NCBI GenBank assembly: GCA_963706875.1
Contig: CAVPNW010000004.1
Location: 248,001-312,000 of the forward strand
Reading direction: 5' to 3'
DNA from: Prado023 sp963706875
GTDB lineage: Bacteria; Actinomycetota; Actinomycetes; S36-B12; CAIYMF01
DNA: 64,000 bases
Shown here: positions 26,196 through 34,058 of the stretch, piece by piece
Layout: each line of letters starts with the position of its first letter
Numbering within the stretch: position 1 is the first letter of the stretch
Position numbers and translations under genes: made by a program
The notes under the pieces: generated by a model
Databases searched by the model: none
The model's input: the letters and a program-made list of their open reading frames with translations, nothing else
Told to the model about the DNA's origin: nothing

Positions 26196-27008
26196 CTAGG
26201 GGGACCCCTGCTCGTGGGCCCATACCCGGAAGTCGCTGAGGATGTTGGGCCCGAAGCTCGTGGCGATCGCCACGTCAGCAGCATCGCGACCCCGGGCGAT
26301 CAGGATCCGGCCGGTCATGGGGTGCAGGTTGCGCGGGTCGACTGTGAACCATCGGCCGTCGAGGTAGGCCTCGAACCAGCCCGAGAAGTCCATCGGTTCC
26401 TCGGGTGTCGCCAGCTCGACTCCTGCGACGTATCCGGTGCAGTAGCGAGCGGGGATGTTCAGGGCCCGGCAGAACGCCACCCCAAGGTGGGCGTAGTCGC
26501 GGCACACCCCCTGGCCCTCCTGGTAGGCCTCCCACGCGGTCTTGCTGGGCCGGGCCCACTCGTAGCCGAAGGCGATGTGGTCGTGGACCCACTGGCTGAT
26601 TGCCTGGACTCGGGGCCAGCCCGGCTCGGCACTGCCGAAGAGATCCCAGGCCAGGTCGGCAAGGCGGTCGCTGTCGGCGTAGCGACTGGGCAGCAGGAAG
26701 ACCAGGACATCCTCGGGCAGGTCCTCCACCGGGTGCTGGCGCGCCGAGGAGGGAACCTCGTCAGGCGATCCGTGGTCGCTGATGACCGTGTCGGCGCGGA
26801 TCTGGAAGGTGCCCGCGGGGGCCGTGATCCGGTTGCACCAGTTGCCGAAGGTGTCCCGATAGGAGGTGAAGGGAGTCGCCGGCGAGGTGATCATCGTGTC
26901 GGGTGCCAACAGGTCCGAGGACCGGCTGTAGTGCACGTTGAGGACGACGATCATCGGAGTCGGCTGCTCCAACTCGAACGTCAGCTGATACCCGATCCGG
27001 ATCCGCAT
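26196..27008 (-). CDS. Transglutaminase-like cysteine protease-fold protein
   Basis: A 270-residue protein with an N-terminal beta domain (RIGYQLTFELEQPTPMIVVL) and a C-terminal transglutaminase-like core. The catalytic Cys is in GVCRDYAHLGVAFCRALNIP, followed by His/Asp in WFEAYLDGRWFTVDPRN. It has no signal peptide. Such proteins act as peptidases or amidases, and actinobacterial members are often linked to peptide ligase genes, none of which is here. Confidence 0.88.
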   Translation of the reverse strand: MRIRIGYQLTFELEQPTPMIVVLNVHYSRSSDLLAPDTMITSPATPFTSYRDTFGNWCNRITAPAGTFQIRADTVISDHGSPDEVPSSARQHPVEDLPEDVLVFLLPSRYADSDRLADLAWDLFGSAEPGWPRVQAISQWVHDHIAFGYEWARPSKTAWEAYQEGQGVCRDYAHLGVAFCRALNIPARYCTGYVAGVELATPEEPMDFSGWFEAYLDGRWFTVDPRNLHPMTGRILIARGRDAADVAIATSFGPNILSDFRVWAHEQGSP

Positions 27009-27077
27009 CCTCCACCGCCTGCCTGCGATTGTTCCACGGCTTGCTGCGATCGGCTTCCGGCCAGGTGCCCGATCCCG

Positions 27078-28211
27078 TCAGTCGCCGAGCCCGGTCCCGA
27101 CCTTGCGGGCAGCCGCGACCAAGTCGTGGTCCGGGGGGACGAGCTTGACCTTGCCGGCGACTTCGGTCAGCGGCACCGGCACGGTGGTCTCACCCCGGGC
27201 GGCGACCATGTAGCCGTACTCGCCCTGGGCCACCAGGTCGGCGGCCGCGGCACCCAGGCGGGTGGCGAGCAACCGGTCGGCGGCGCACGGTGCCCCGCCT
27301 CGCTGGACGTAGCCGAGGATCGTCACGCGCGTCTCCAGCCCGGTCGCGGCCTCCAGCTCCCGGGCAAGGCGGAAGGTGTGCTCGCGCTGGGAGTCCTCGA
27401 CGTGGGCCAGGTGGGCCCTGGCGGCCCGCGAGGCCTCGGGGGTCTTGGCGGCCTTCACCAGGAGCCTGGCCGCCTCGTAGTCGGCGGTGTCGTCGGCGTC
27501 GCGCGCCCCCTCAGCCACCGCGACCACGCTGAACGAGCTGCCCCGCGCGGTGCGGGCCCGGATGGTCTCGGCGATCTTCTCGACCGAGTAGGGGATCTCC
27601 GGGATCAGGATGACGTCCGCCCCGCCCGCGAGCCCGGAGGCCAGGGTGAGCCACCCTGCCCGGTGGCCCATCACCTCGGTGAGGATGATCCGGTGGTGGC
27701 TGTGCGCCGTGCTGTGGACACGGTCGATGGCCTCCGTGGCGATCTCGGTGGCGGTGGCGAACCCGAAGCTGGTGTCGGTTCCGAAGATGTCGTTGTCGAT
27801 CGTCTTGGGCAGGGTGAGGACGTTCAGGCCGACGGCCTGCAGGCGCAGGGCGTTCTTGGCCGTGCCCCCACCGCCGATCACGATCAGGCCGTCCAACCCC
27901 TCCTTCTCGTAGTTCGCCACCACGGCCGGCACCATGTCGCGGACCTCGCCGTCGACCTCCATCCGGTGCACCTTGTCCCGGCTCGTCCCCAGGATGGTTC
28001 CTCCGCGGGTGAGGATCCCGGACAGGGCAGCGCTGTCCAGCGGCACGTGGCGGTTCTGCGCGAGCCCGGTGATGCCGTCGCGGAAGCCGATCAGCTCCAT
28101 TCCGTAGTGGCCGATCGCTGTCTTGCCGACTCCGCGGATCGCCGCGTTGAGCCCCGGGCTGTCACCGCCGGCAGTCAGGATTCCGATCCGCTTGGGCTTC
28201 TTGCGCGACAC
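27078..28211 (-). CDS. pfkA: 6-phosphofructokinase (group III type)
   Basis: About 377 residues with GILTAGGDSPGLNAAIRG, PKTIDND (catalytic Asp), the substrate loop EVMGHRAGW and VQRGG. The Lys in PKTIDND, where E. coli has Gly, is seen in PPi-type and actinobacterial group III enzymes. The nucleotide motif reads IGGGGTAKNA where E. coli has GGDGS and most Actinobacteria GGEGT, so the usual acidic residue is Gly. I prefer GTG 28211 (GATGAGG 6 nt upstream) to the ATG at 28223. It phosphorylates fructose 6-phosphate; ATP or PPi as donor is undecided. Confidence 0.88.
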   Translation of the reverse strand: MSRKKPKRIGILTAGGDSPGLNAAIRGVGKTAIGHYGMELIGFRDGITGLAQNRHVPLDSAALSGILTRGGTILGTSRDKVHRMEVDGEVRDMVPAVVANYEKEGLDGLIVIGGGGTAKNALRLQAVGLNVLTLPKTIDNDIFGTDTSFGFATATEIATEAIDRVHSTAHSHHRIILTEVMGHRAGWLTLASGLAGGADVILIPEIPYSVEKIAETIRARTARGSSFSVVAVAEGARDADDTADYEAARLLVKAAKTPEASRAARAHLAHVEDSQREHTFRLARELEAATGLETRVTILGYVQRGGAPCAADRLLATRLGAAAADLVAQGEYGYMVAARGETTVPVPLTEVAGKVKLVPPDHDLVAAARKVGTGLGD

Positions 28212-28326
28212 CACGCACCTCATCTCGCTCGGGACTGGCGTGCGTCATTGTGTCGGGGTTGCCACGATTCGACCAAGTCCTGCTCATTGCCTCCTGGTTG
28301 CGCCCGGCCCGGCCCGACTGGCGGAA

Positions 28327-28914
28327 TCAGCCGCAGGCGCGCACGAGCGGCAGGACGCGGCTCCACAGCAGCTCGGTGCCGACGGGGTCGTACTCCGCGG
28401 GCAGTGACGGGTCAGTGAACAGATGACCGCTGCCGGGGTAGTCGAACACCTCGACGGCGCCACCGGCTGCCTGCACCTCGAGGACGGCCTGATCGATCAT
28501 CTCCTGCTCGCGCCACGGGTCGTCGAGGGTGGCGTGCGTCTGGGCCGGCACTCCCGCTGGCCACCGCGCATCGGCTCCGAAGGCCGAGGCAGGGAGGGCA
28601 CCGGCGATCATGAGCACCCCGGACACCGCGCGCTGGGTGGCGATGTGCACGGCCATCACGCACCCGAGGGAGAAGCCTGCGGACACGAACCCGTCGGGCA
28701 GGTCGGCCACCGCCTCCCGTGCACGGCGCATGAGCTCGGCATGCCCGACTTCCTCCTCCGCGAAGGCCATGGCCGGCTCGTAACCGTCGAAGGTGCGACC
28801 CTCGTAGAGGTCCACCACGAGCACCTCGTGGCCGTCCCGACGCAGCCGCTCAGCGGCGTCGAAGACGCCGGCGCGGACACCGAGCACCGAGGGGAACAGC
28901 GCAACCGTCGTCAT
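28327..28914 (-). CDS. Dienelactone hydrolase-family protein
   Basis: A 195-residue alpha/beta hydrolase. The nucleophile elbow is AGFSLGCVM (Ser rather than the Cys of true dienelactone hydrolases), with Asp/His in FDYPGSGHLF. The start at 28914 gives MTTVALFPSVLGVR, matching the family start. The Ser nucleophile suggests a general esterase or peptidase of the DLH fold rather than chlorocatechol breakdown. No neighbour helps to define it. Confidence 0.85.
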   Translation of the reverse strand: MTTVALFPSVLGVRAGVFDAAERLRRDGHEVLVVDLYEGRTFDGYEPAMAFAEEEVGHAELMRRAREAVADLPDGFVSAGFSLGCVMAVHIATQRAVSGVLMIAGALPASAFGADARWPAGVPAQTHATLDDPWREQEMIDQAVLEVQAAGGAVEVFDYPGSGHLFTDPSLPAEYDPVGTELLWSRVLPLVRACG

Positions 28915-29133
28915 GGCAGGAGCCAACCACCGACGCGGCTCGCCCTGTCGATCTGGCGGCCCTCGGCTGCCTGGTCCGGCCGCCCGGTATCGGGCGTTCC
29001 CGGCCAGCTGTTGAGCGCCTCGCGAGTTGTCGGCCACATGCGGCGCGCATCGCGCGCAAGCCCGCCGGGGTGGCCGGGAACGCGCGGTCTGTCACCGCGG
29101 GGCGTGGCCTCGACGGGGCCAACCGCGCCGGGC

Positions 29134-30006
29134 TCAGAGACGGCCGAGCAGCTCCGCCTTCTTCGACTCGAACTCCTCGGGGGTCAGGATCCCCGCGTCG
29201 CGGAGCTCGCCCAGCTTCTTGATCTGCTCGATCAGGGCATCTCCGGACGGAGCAGCAGGGGCGGCCGGTGCGGCAGGCGCGGCGGCGTGGGCCGAGCCGC
29301 CCAGCACCTGGTCCATGATCAGGCTCCTCAGCTTCTCAGCGTCGGCAGCGTCGACGGAGAACACGATGGTGTTCCCCGACGCGAAGACGGTCACGTCGTG
29401 GTACCACGCACCCCTGCGCGCCTGCACCGACGAGACTGACTTCATCGGGATGACCTCGACGTCCTCCGGCCCGCCGGCCAGCATCCCGGTCAGCGACATG
29501 CGACCGGTCGGCTTGGTCCGCTCGATGCGGTCGGGGTACAGCGTGACGATCGAGTTCCGACCGGCGTCGTGGCTCACGCCCCGCCAGAGGGCCCCCTCGG
29601 GCAGCGGACCGGTCTTCTCCAGGGTGGCCTCGTCTCGCTGCTTGGCCTGGGCGGTCGCCTGGCCCGCGGCCTGCTGGGCGGTTGCGGTTGCCTGGGTAGC
29701 GGCCGCCTTGGCCTTGCCCATCCAGTCCTCGTCCTGGGCCTTGGACTTCAGGGACTTGAACATGCCGCTCATCTTCGTGCTGGCGGTCGCGGGGGTCGCG
29801 GGTCCAGGGGGTGGCCCTGACGCGGAGGGGCCCGCCGGGGGCGGCCCGGGAGGTGCGGGCGGGGGAGGCGGGGCATCGGGGACCGGTAGCCAGAACTCCC
29901 AGCCCTCCGGCGCCGCCGGCCACGCGGGGTCAGGTCGCCAGTCGTTGCCCGGGGTGAACCCGTCGGCCACCTGCCATCCGGGCGGGGGATTGAACCGAAA
30001 CGCCAT
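29134..30006 (-). CDS. SHOCT-domain protein with a proline-rich linker
   Basis: 290 residues. The N-terminus is a GWYF-like segment (PPGWQVADGFTPGNDWRPDP), followed by a Pro-rich stretch (DAPPPPPAPPGPPPAGP), a helical Ala/Gln region, a PH-like beta domain (VTLYPDRIERTKP to VTVFASGNTIVFSV) and a C-terminal SHOCT domain (LIEQIKKLGELRDAGILTPE EFESKK). SHOCT domains mediate oligomerisation. The start at 30006 has GGAGGTG about 6 nt upstream. No enzyme motif is present, so it is probably a scaffold or regulatory protein. Confidence 0.8.
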   Translation of the reverse strand: MAFRFNPPPGWQVADGFTPGNDWRPDPAWPAAPEGWEFWLPVPDAPPPPPAPPGPPPAGPSASGPPPGPATPATASTKMSGMFKSLKSKAQDEDWMGKAKAAATQATATAQQAAGQATAQAKQRDEATLEKTGPLPEGALWRGVSHDAGRNSIVTLYPDRIERTKPTGRMSLTGMLAGGPEDVEVIPMKSVSSVQARRGAWYHDVTVFASGNTIVFSVDAADAEKLRSLIMDQVLGGSAHAAAPAAPAAPAAPSGDALIEQIKKLGELRDAGILTPEEFESKKAELLGRL

Positions 30007-30163
30007 CAGAGCACCTCCGAATCGAGTCGACCGGAACGTCATCTCGCCGATTCCGACAGTACGCGCCCACCCTGGGGTCGTGGGGCGCGGGAGGGTGGAT
30101 CGCGAGACCTGCTCGTCGGGCTGTTGAGGTGTGGGGTCGTGGTGTCGAAGTGACCATTCGCAG

Positions 30164-30169
30164 TACCGT
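30164..30169 (+). promoter_or_regulatory. Leaderless -10 box TACCGT for the pentapeptide gene
   Basis: TACCGT ends 6 nt before GTG 30176, the leaderless spacing. This supports GTG 30176 as the start and transcription of the chimeric reading frame. Confidence 0.5.
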
Positions 30170-30175
30170 CACCAG

Positions 30176-30847
30176 GTGGCCAACTGGGACGACGTGGAGC
30201 GGATCGCTCTGGCACTGCCGGGCGTGAAGGAGGCACCGACCCACGACGCATCCGGCGTCGAGGCTGAGGACGTCCGGGAGTCCGAGGAGATCGTCGGTGA
30301 GCACCTGGCCCGAGTGGACTGGAGCCGGGTTAGCCTTCGTGGCTGCAACGTCCACCTCACGGATGTCGCCGAGCTGGTGCTCGACCGGGCGCGGCTGATC
30401 GACTCACGACTCAACGAGCCGGACATCATGCAGGTGGTCGGCGCTGACTCCACCTGGCGGTCCATTGCGGTGGACGGTGGCCGGATCGGTGCCTGGGATC
30501 TGGCGGGTGGGGTGCTCGATGCGGTCACTGTGTCTGGCGCCCAGCTCGGTTACGTCAACCTGCGCGACGCGACCCTGACCGACGTGCTGTTGAACGACTG
30601 CCGGATCGAGACGCTCGACCTCGTCGGGGCAAAGGTGCGACGAGTGAGCCTCGCCGGCTGCGCGATCGGCGAGTTGGTCGTGGTCCATGCCGATCTGGAC
30701 GAGCTGGACCTCCGGGGCGCGCGCATCGATCACGTCGACGGGGTCGGGAGCCTTGGCGGGGCCATCATCTCCGCCGAGCAGCTCCTCGACCTGGCTCCGG
30801 CGCTCGCGCAGGCGGCGGGGATCACCATCGGCCCCTGGCCGGTGTGA
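30176..30847 (+). CDS. Pentapeptide-repeat protein with an MmcQ/YjbR-like N-terminus
   Basis: A 223-residue protein. The first 20 residues (VANWDDVERIALALPGVKEA) match the beginning of MmcQ/YjbR DNA-binding-fold proteins. From about residue 30 it is a pentapeptide-repeat protein: units such as GYVNLRDATLTDVLL and DELDLRGARIDHVDG give a right-handed quadrilateral helix, ending in ISAEQLLDLAPALAQAAGI as in complete actinobacterial family members. The gene therefore looks like a 5' piece of one gene joined to another. Some pentapeptide proteins mimic DNA and inhibit gyrase; the role here is unknown. Confidence 0.8.
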   Translation: MANWDDVERIALALPGVKEAPTHDASGVEAEDVRESEEIVGEHLARVDWSRVSLRGCNVHLTDVAELVLDRARLIDSRLNEPDIMQVVGADSTWRSIAVDGGRIGAWDLAGGVLDAVTVSGAQLGYVNLRDATLTDVLLNDCRIETLDLVGAKVRRVSLAGCAIGELVVVHADLDELDLRGARIDHVDGVGSLGGAIISAEQLLDLAPALAQAAGITIGPWPV

Positions 30848-30923
30848 GTCGGAGGCCGTCAGGGCCCGAGGACCCCGGTGCACCGGACGGTCCGAGGGCC
30901 TGTCCGCCCCGGACCAGCCGGCG

Positions 30924-30929
30924 TAGAGT
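30924..30929 (+). promoter_or_regulatory. Leaderless -10 box TAGAGT for the dikinase gene
   Basis: TAGAGT ends 6 nt before GTG 30936. There is no ribosome site in between, so the transcript probably begins at the start codon. Confidence 0.5.
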
Positions 30930-30935
30930 GAAAGT

Positions 30936-33128
30936 GTGCAAACAGGTCGTGAGACCTCACCGGCGCCTGTTGGGTCACGGCCGGCGCGCACCCAGCCGGG
31001 CCGGACGTCGCACCTCTGGGCGCGACCCGGGCGAGCACTGCCCGACGAGCCGCTCGTCCTGTCGCTGACGGACCCCCGGGCCACCGACGCCCGGTTGACG
31101 GGGGCGAAGGCGGCGAACCTGGCGATCGCCGGGGCGGCCGGCCTGCCGATCATCGCCGGATTCGTCCTCACCACCGCATCCTTCGACCCCGCCGCGCCGG
31201 GGTGGCTGGGCACGAGCCTGCCGCCCGAGGTCGAGGAGCAGCTGCGGGCAGCGTGGGAGTCTGTTGCAGCGCCGGACACACCCCTGGTCGTGCGGTCGTC
31301 CTCCACAGTGGAGGACGTGGATGCCTCATCAATGGCGGGGCAGTTCCAGTCGATCCTGGATGTGGTGGGCTGGTCGGCGTTCGAGGTGGCCGTGCGGGAG
31401 GTGCTGGGCTCGTCCCGGCGCCCCGTCGGCACCGGACCGCCGGCGGCGATGGCCGTCCTGGTTCAGCGGCAGGTCGCGGCCCGGGTGGGCGGGGTGCTCT
31501 TCGGGCTCGACCCGGTAACCGGGGACCGCAGCCACATCCTCGTGGAGGCTGTGCCCGGGGGGCCCGAGTCCCTCGTCAGCGGGACCGTGACCGCCCAACG
31601 CTACCTGCTGGGGCGTCGAGGGCGCGTCATCGAAGGACCCTCCGGGACTCAGGAGCCACACCTGCTGGACAGGCGCGCCCGGGCGCGGATCGCCGGCCTG
31701 GCTGCGCGGACGTCCCAGGAGTTCGGCCGGGTGCAGGACGTCGAGTGGGCCATCGATGACCGGGACACGCTCTGGCTGCTGCAGAGCCGGCCGGTGACGG
31801 CGGTGGGCAGCGCCGAACGCGGGGTGGGCCCGCTCCTGGGTCCCGGACCGGTCGGGGAGACGTTCCCCGAGCCGTTGTGTGCGCTCGAGGAGGACCTGTG
31901 GCTCGATCCGCTGCGGTCGGGCATCGGCTCGGCGATCAGTGTGGTCGGAGCATGGCCCCGGCGCACCGTGGCGGCCTCCCCGCTGGTGACCACCGTCGGC
32001 GGGTGGGTGGCCTGCGACCTGGACCTGCTCGGGGCCTCGCCCCTCCCCGCGTCGGGGTGGCGGTGGCTGGACCCGCGGGTTCCGGCCCGCCGGCTGGCCA
32101 GCGCGTGGCGGGTCGGGCGCCTGCGCGCTGTGCTCCCCGAGCTCGCCGCGGAGCTCTGCCGGCGGGTCGATGGCGAGCTCGCCGGACTCGGCCCCCTGCA
32201 TGGCCTCAGCGACGCCGAGCTCCTCGAGGTGATGTGCCGGGTCCGGGCCCACCTCGCGGCCGTGCACGGCCATGAGGTCCTTGCCGGAACCTTGCTCCAG
32301 GGCGGGGCCACGACCACGGCCGCCGGGGTGGCGATGTCCGTGGTGCGACGGGGACGGGCACTCGGACTCGCCGACGAGGACATCGTGGCGCGGTGGCCGG
32401 TCGCATTAGCCCTGACCGCCCCGAGGATCGGCGCCCCGATCTGCCTTCCGCCCACGGTCGACGCGGCACCGGGGGAGCCAGACGTGCAGGGGGCCACCTC
32501 CTCGTTGGTGGCCGGCCTGCCACCGCGGGAGGCGCTGCGCCTGCGGGCCCGGTGGCTCCAGGAGCTCTCGGCCCGTGTGGCCGACGTCCTTGCCGCACGG
32601 CTGTCGCGGAACCTGCAGATCCCCTCGTCGGAGTCGATCGTGCACCTGCGCCTGGTCGAGTTGGAGGAGGTGGTCTCCGGATGGCCCGCCCCCGCCGACC
32701 TCGCGCAGCGGTCGCTCGCGCCGGGTCCGCCCCTGCCCTCGTGCTTCCGACTGTCGGCGGACGGCCGACCCGTGCGGGTGCAGAGAGGTGGAGCCCATCG
32801 GGCCGGCGGCCGCGGTGCCGCGCAGGGGCGCGCCCAGGGGCAGGTCGTGCACGACGCGGCGGCGGCCGGACCGGGCGACGTCCTGGTCACACGGACCCTC
32901 GACCCGCGCCTGGCCGGGTGGCTGCCCGAGCTGGGTGCCGTCGTCTGCGAGACGGGCAGCGTCCTGAGCCACCTGGCGATCCTGGCGCGCGAGTACGGGG
33001 TGCCGACCGTGGTGGGCGTGCACGACGCCGTCGAGCGGTTCCCCGAGGGGACCCTGCTCGTGGTGGACGGCACCACCGGCGAGGTCCTCGTGGTCGGGGG
33101 AGCCGAGGTGGGGGGTGAGCCTGGATGA
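30936..33128 (+). CDS. PEP-synthase-like dikinase with rifampin-phosphotransferase-like architecture
   Basis: 730 residues. The N-terminal half is the ATP-grasp PEP/pyruvate-binding domain (LTGAKAANLAIAGAAGLP, VVRSSSTVEDVDASSMAGQF, and WLLQSRPVT near residue 285). A long helical middle domain of about 300 residues follows. The C-terminal swivel domain has the phosphocarrier His in TGSVLSHLAILAREYGVP (His679). The C-terminal TIM barrel of true PEP synthase is absent, so this matches the ATP domain/substrate domain/His domain order of rifampin phosphotransferase. It presumably phosphorylates an unknown small molecule. Its stop overlaps the following membrane-protein gene. Confidence 0.82.
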   Translation: MQTGRETSPAPVGSRPARTQPGRTSHLWARPGRALPDEPLVLSLTDPRATDARLTGAKAANLAIAGAAGLPIIAGFVLTTASFDPAAPGWLGTSLPPEVEEQLRAAWESVAAPDTPLVVRSSSTVEDVDASSMAGQFQSILDVVGWSAFEVAVREVLGSSRRPVGTGPPAAMAVLVQRQVAARVGGVLFGLDPVTGDRSHILVEAVPGGPESLVSGTVTAQRYLLGRRGRVIEGPSGTQEPHLLDRRARARIAGLAARTSQEFGRVQDVEWAIDDRDTLWLLQSRPVTAVGSAERGVGPLLGPGPVGETFPEPLCALEEDLWLDPLRSGIGSAISVVGAWPRRTVAASPLVTTVGGWVACDLDLLGASPLPASGWRWLDPRVPARRLASAWRVGRLRAVLPELAAELCRRVDGELAGLGPLHGLSDAELLEVMCRVRAHLAAVHGHEVLAGTLLQGGATTTAAGVAMSVVRRGRALGLADEDIVARWPVALALTAPRIGAPICLPPTVDAAPGEPDVQGATSSLVAGLPPREALRLRARWLQELSARVADVLAARLSRNLQIPSSESIVHLRLVELEEVVSGWPAPADLAQRSLAPGPPLPSCFRLSADGRPVRVQRGGAHRAGGRGAAQGRAQGQVVHDAAAAGPGDVLVTRTLDPRLAGWLPELGAVVCETGSVLSHLAILAREYGVPTVVGVHDAVERFPEGTLLVVDGTTGEVLVVGGAEVGGEPG

Positions 33129-34039
33129 ACCGCTCGGTGCTGCACCGACTGGGGCGGCTGCTCTCTGCCGTGGTGCTCCTTGCCTCCGGGGCGTACGTGT
33201 TCATCTACCTCGTGCGCTGGGAGTGGAACCGCGCCCTGATCGCCGGGCTGTTCTTCCTGGCTGCTGAGCTGGTCCTCATCGCCGACGTGCTCGGGGCCCG
33301 GTTCGCCCGCCTCGGCAGCCAGATCGAGCAGGAGCGTGCGCGGGAGCAGACCACGGCGCTGGCCGCCCGGCTGCGGGCCAATCGCCCGGACTCCCCGGGC
33401 CCGTTCGCCTGGCTCGCGCCGGACCGCGATCGGCTCAGCGTGTTCCTCCCGATCCTGATCGGGGCCGGCGTGGTCCTGTCCGCGGTGGCGTATCTCGTCG
33501 AGCAGCTGTCGCGGGTGACGGCGGTCCCCGTGGCCGAGCACGAGCTGGCTCGGGGCCTGTCCACGATGGCCCTACCGGCAGAGGGGCTGGCGCCCTTGGG
33601 CCGGCTGCCACACGCGCCTCCCGGCGCCGTCGCGCCACCGCGGGCGGGGTGGGTCTGGCGCTGGCTGGCGGCCGGCGGTCTCGTCGCCGTCCTGGTCGCG
33701 GGCATCCTGGCCGGCGCGCAGTGGCTGCTGAGCATCCCCGAGGAGCCCGACCCCGGGCGCGCGGTCGCGGTGGACCTGGTGGTGATGCGCCGCAACCTCG
33801 AGCAGCCGGACCGCGACGTCGCGCTCGCCCTGTGGACGGCCTGCCGGGTGCGGGTGCCCGAGACGGTGCACCTGCAGTCCCTGGAGCCGATCGACGACTC
33901 CGACCCGGCTCGGTTGCGTATGACCATGAGCCCTGGGCCGGGGGAGTCGGACACCAGGGAGTTCGTCGGGTGCGTGCAGGACGCGGTGATCGAGCGCGTC
34001 CGCAGCGACGTGCTGGCCGTGGCAGACGTCCCCTCGTGA
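33125..34039 (+). CDS. Membrane protein of unknown function coupled to the dikinase
   Basis: 304 residues with two N-terminal helices (LLSAVVLLASGAYVFIYLV and ALIAGLFFLAAELVLIADVL), a central helix (LSVFLPILIGAGVVLSAVAY) and a fourth near residues 180-200 (WLAAGGLVAVLVAGILAGAQ). A C-terminal extracytoplasmic domain of about 100 residues carries two cysteines (TACRVRVPE and EFVGCVQD) that could form a disulfide. I do not recognise the family. It overlaps the dikinase stop by 4 bp, so the two products are probably made together. Confidence 0.75.
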   Translation: MNRSVLHRLGRLLSAVVLLASGAYVFIYLVRWEWNRALIAGLFFLAAELVLIADVLGARFARLGSQIEQERAREQTTALAARLRANRPDSPGPFAWLAPDRDRLSVFLPILIGAGVVLSAVAYLVEQLSRVTAVPVAEHELARGLSTMALPAEGLAPLGRLPHAPPGAVAPPRAGWVWRWLAAGGLVAVLVAGILAGAQWLLSIPEEPDPGRAVAVDLVVMRRNLEQPDRDVALALWTACRVRVPETVHLQSLEPIDDSDPARLRMTMSPGPGESDTREFVGCVQDAVIERVRSDVLAVADVPS

Positions 34040-34058
34040 CCGACGGGTGCGCGGACGC

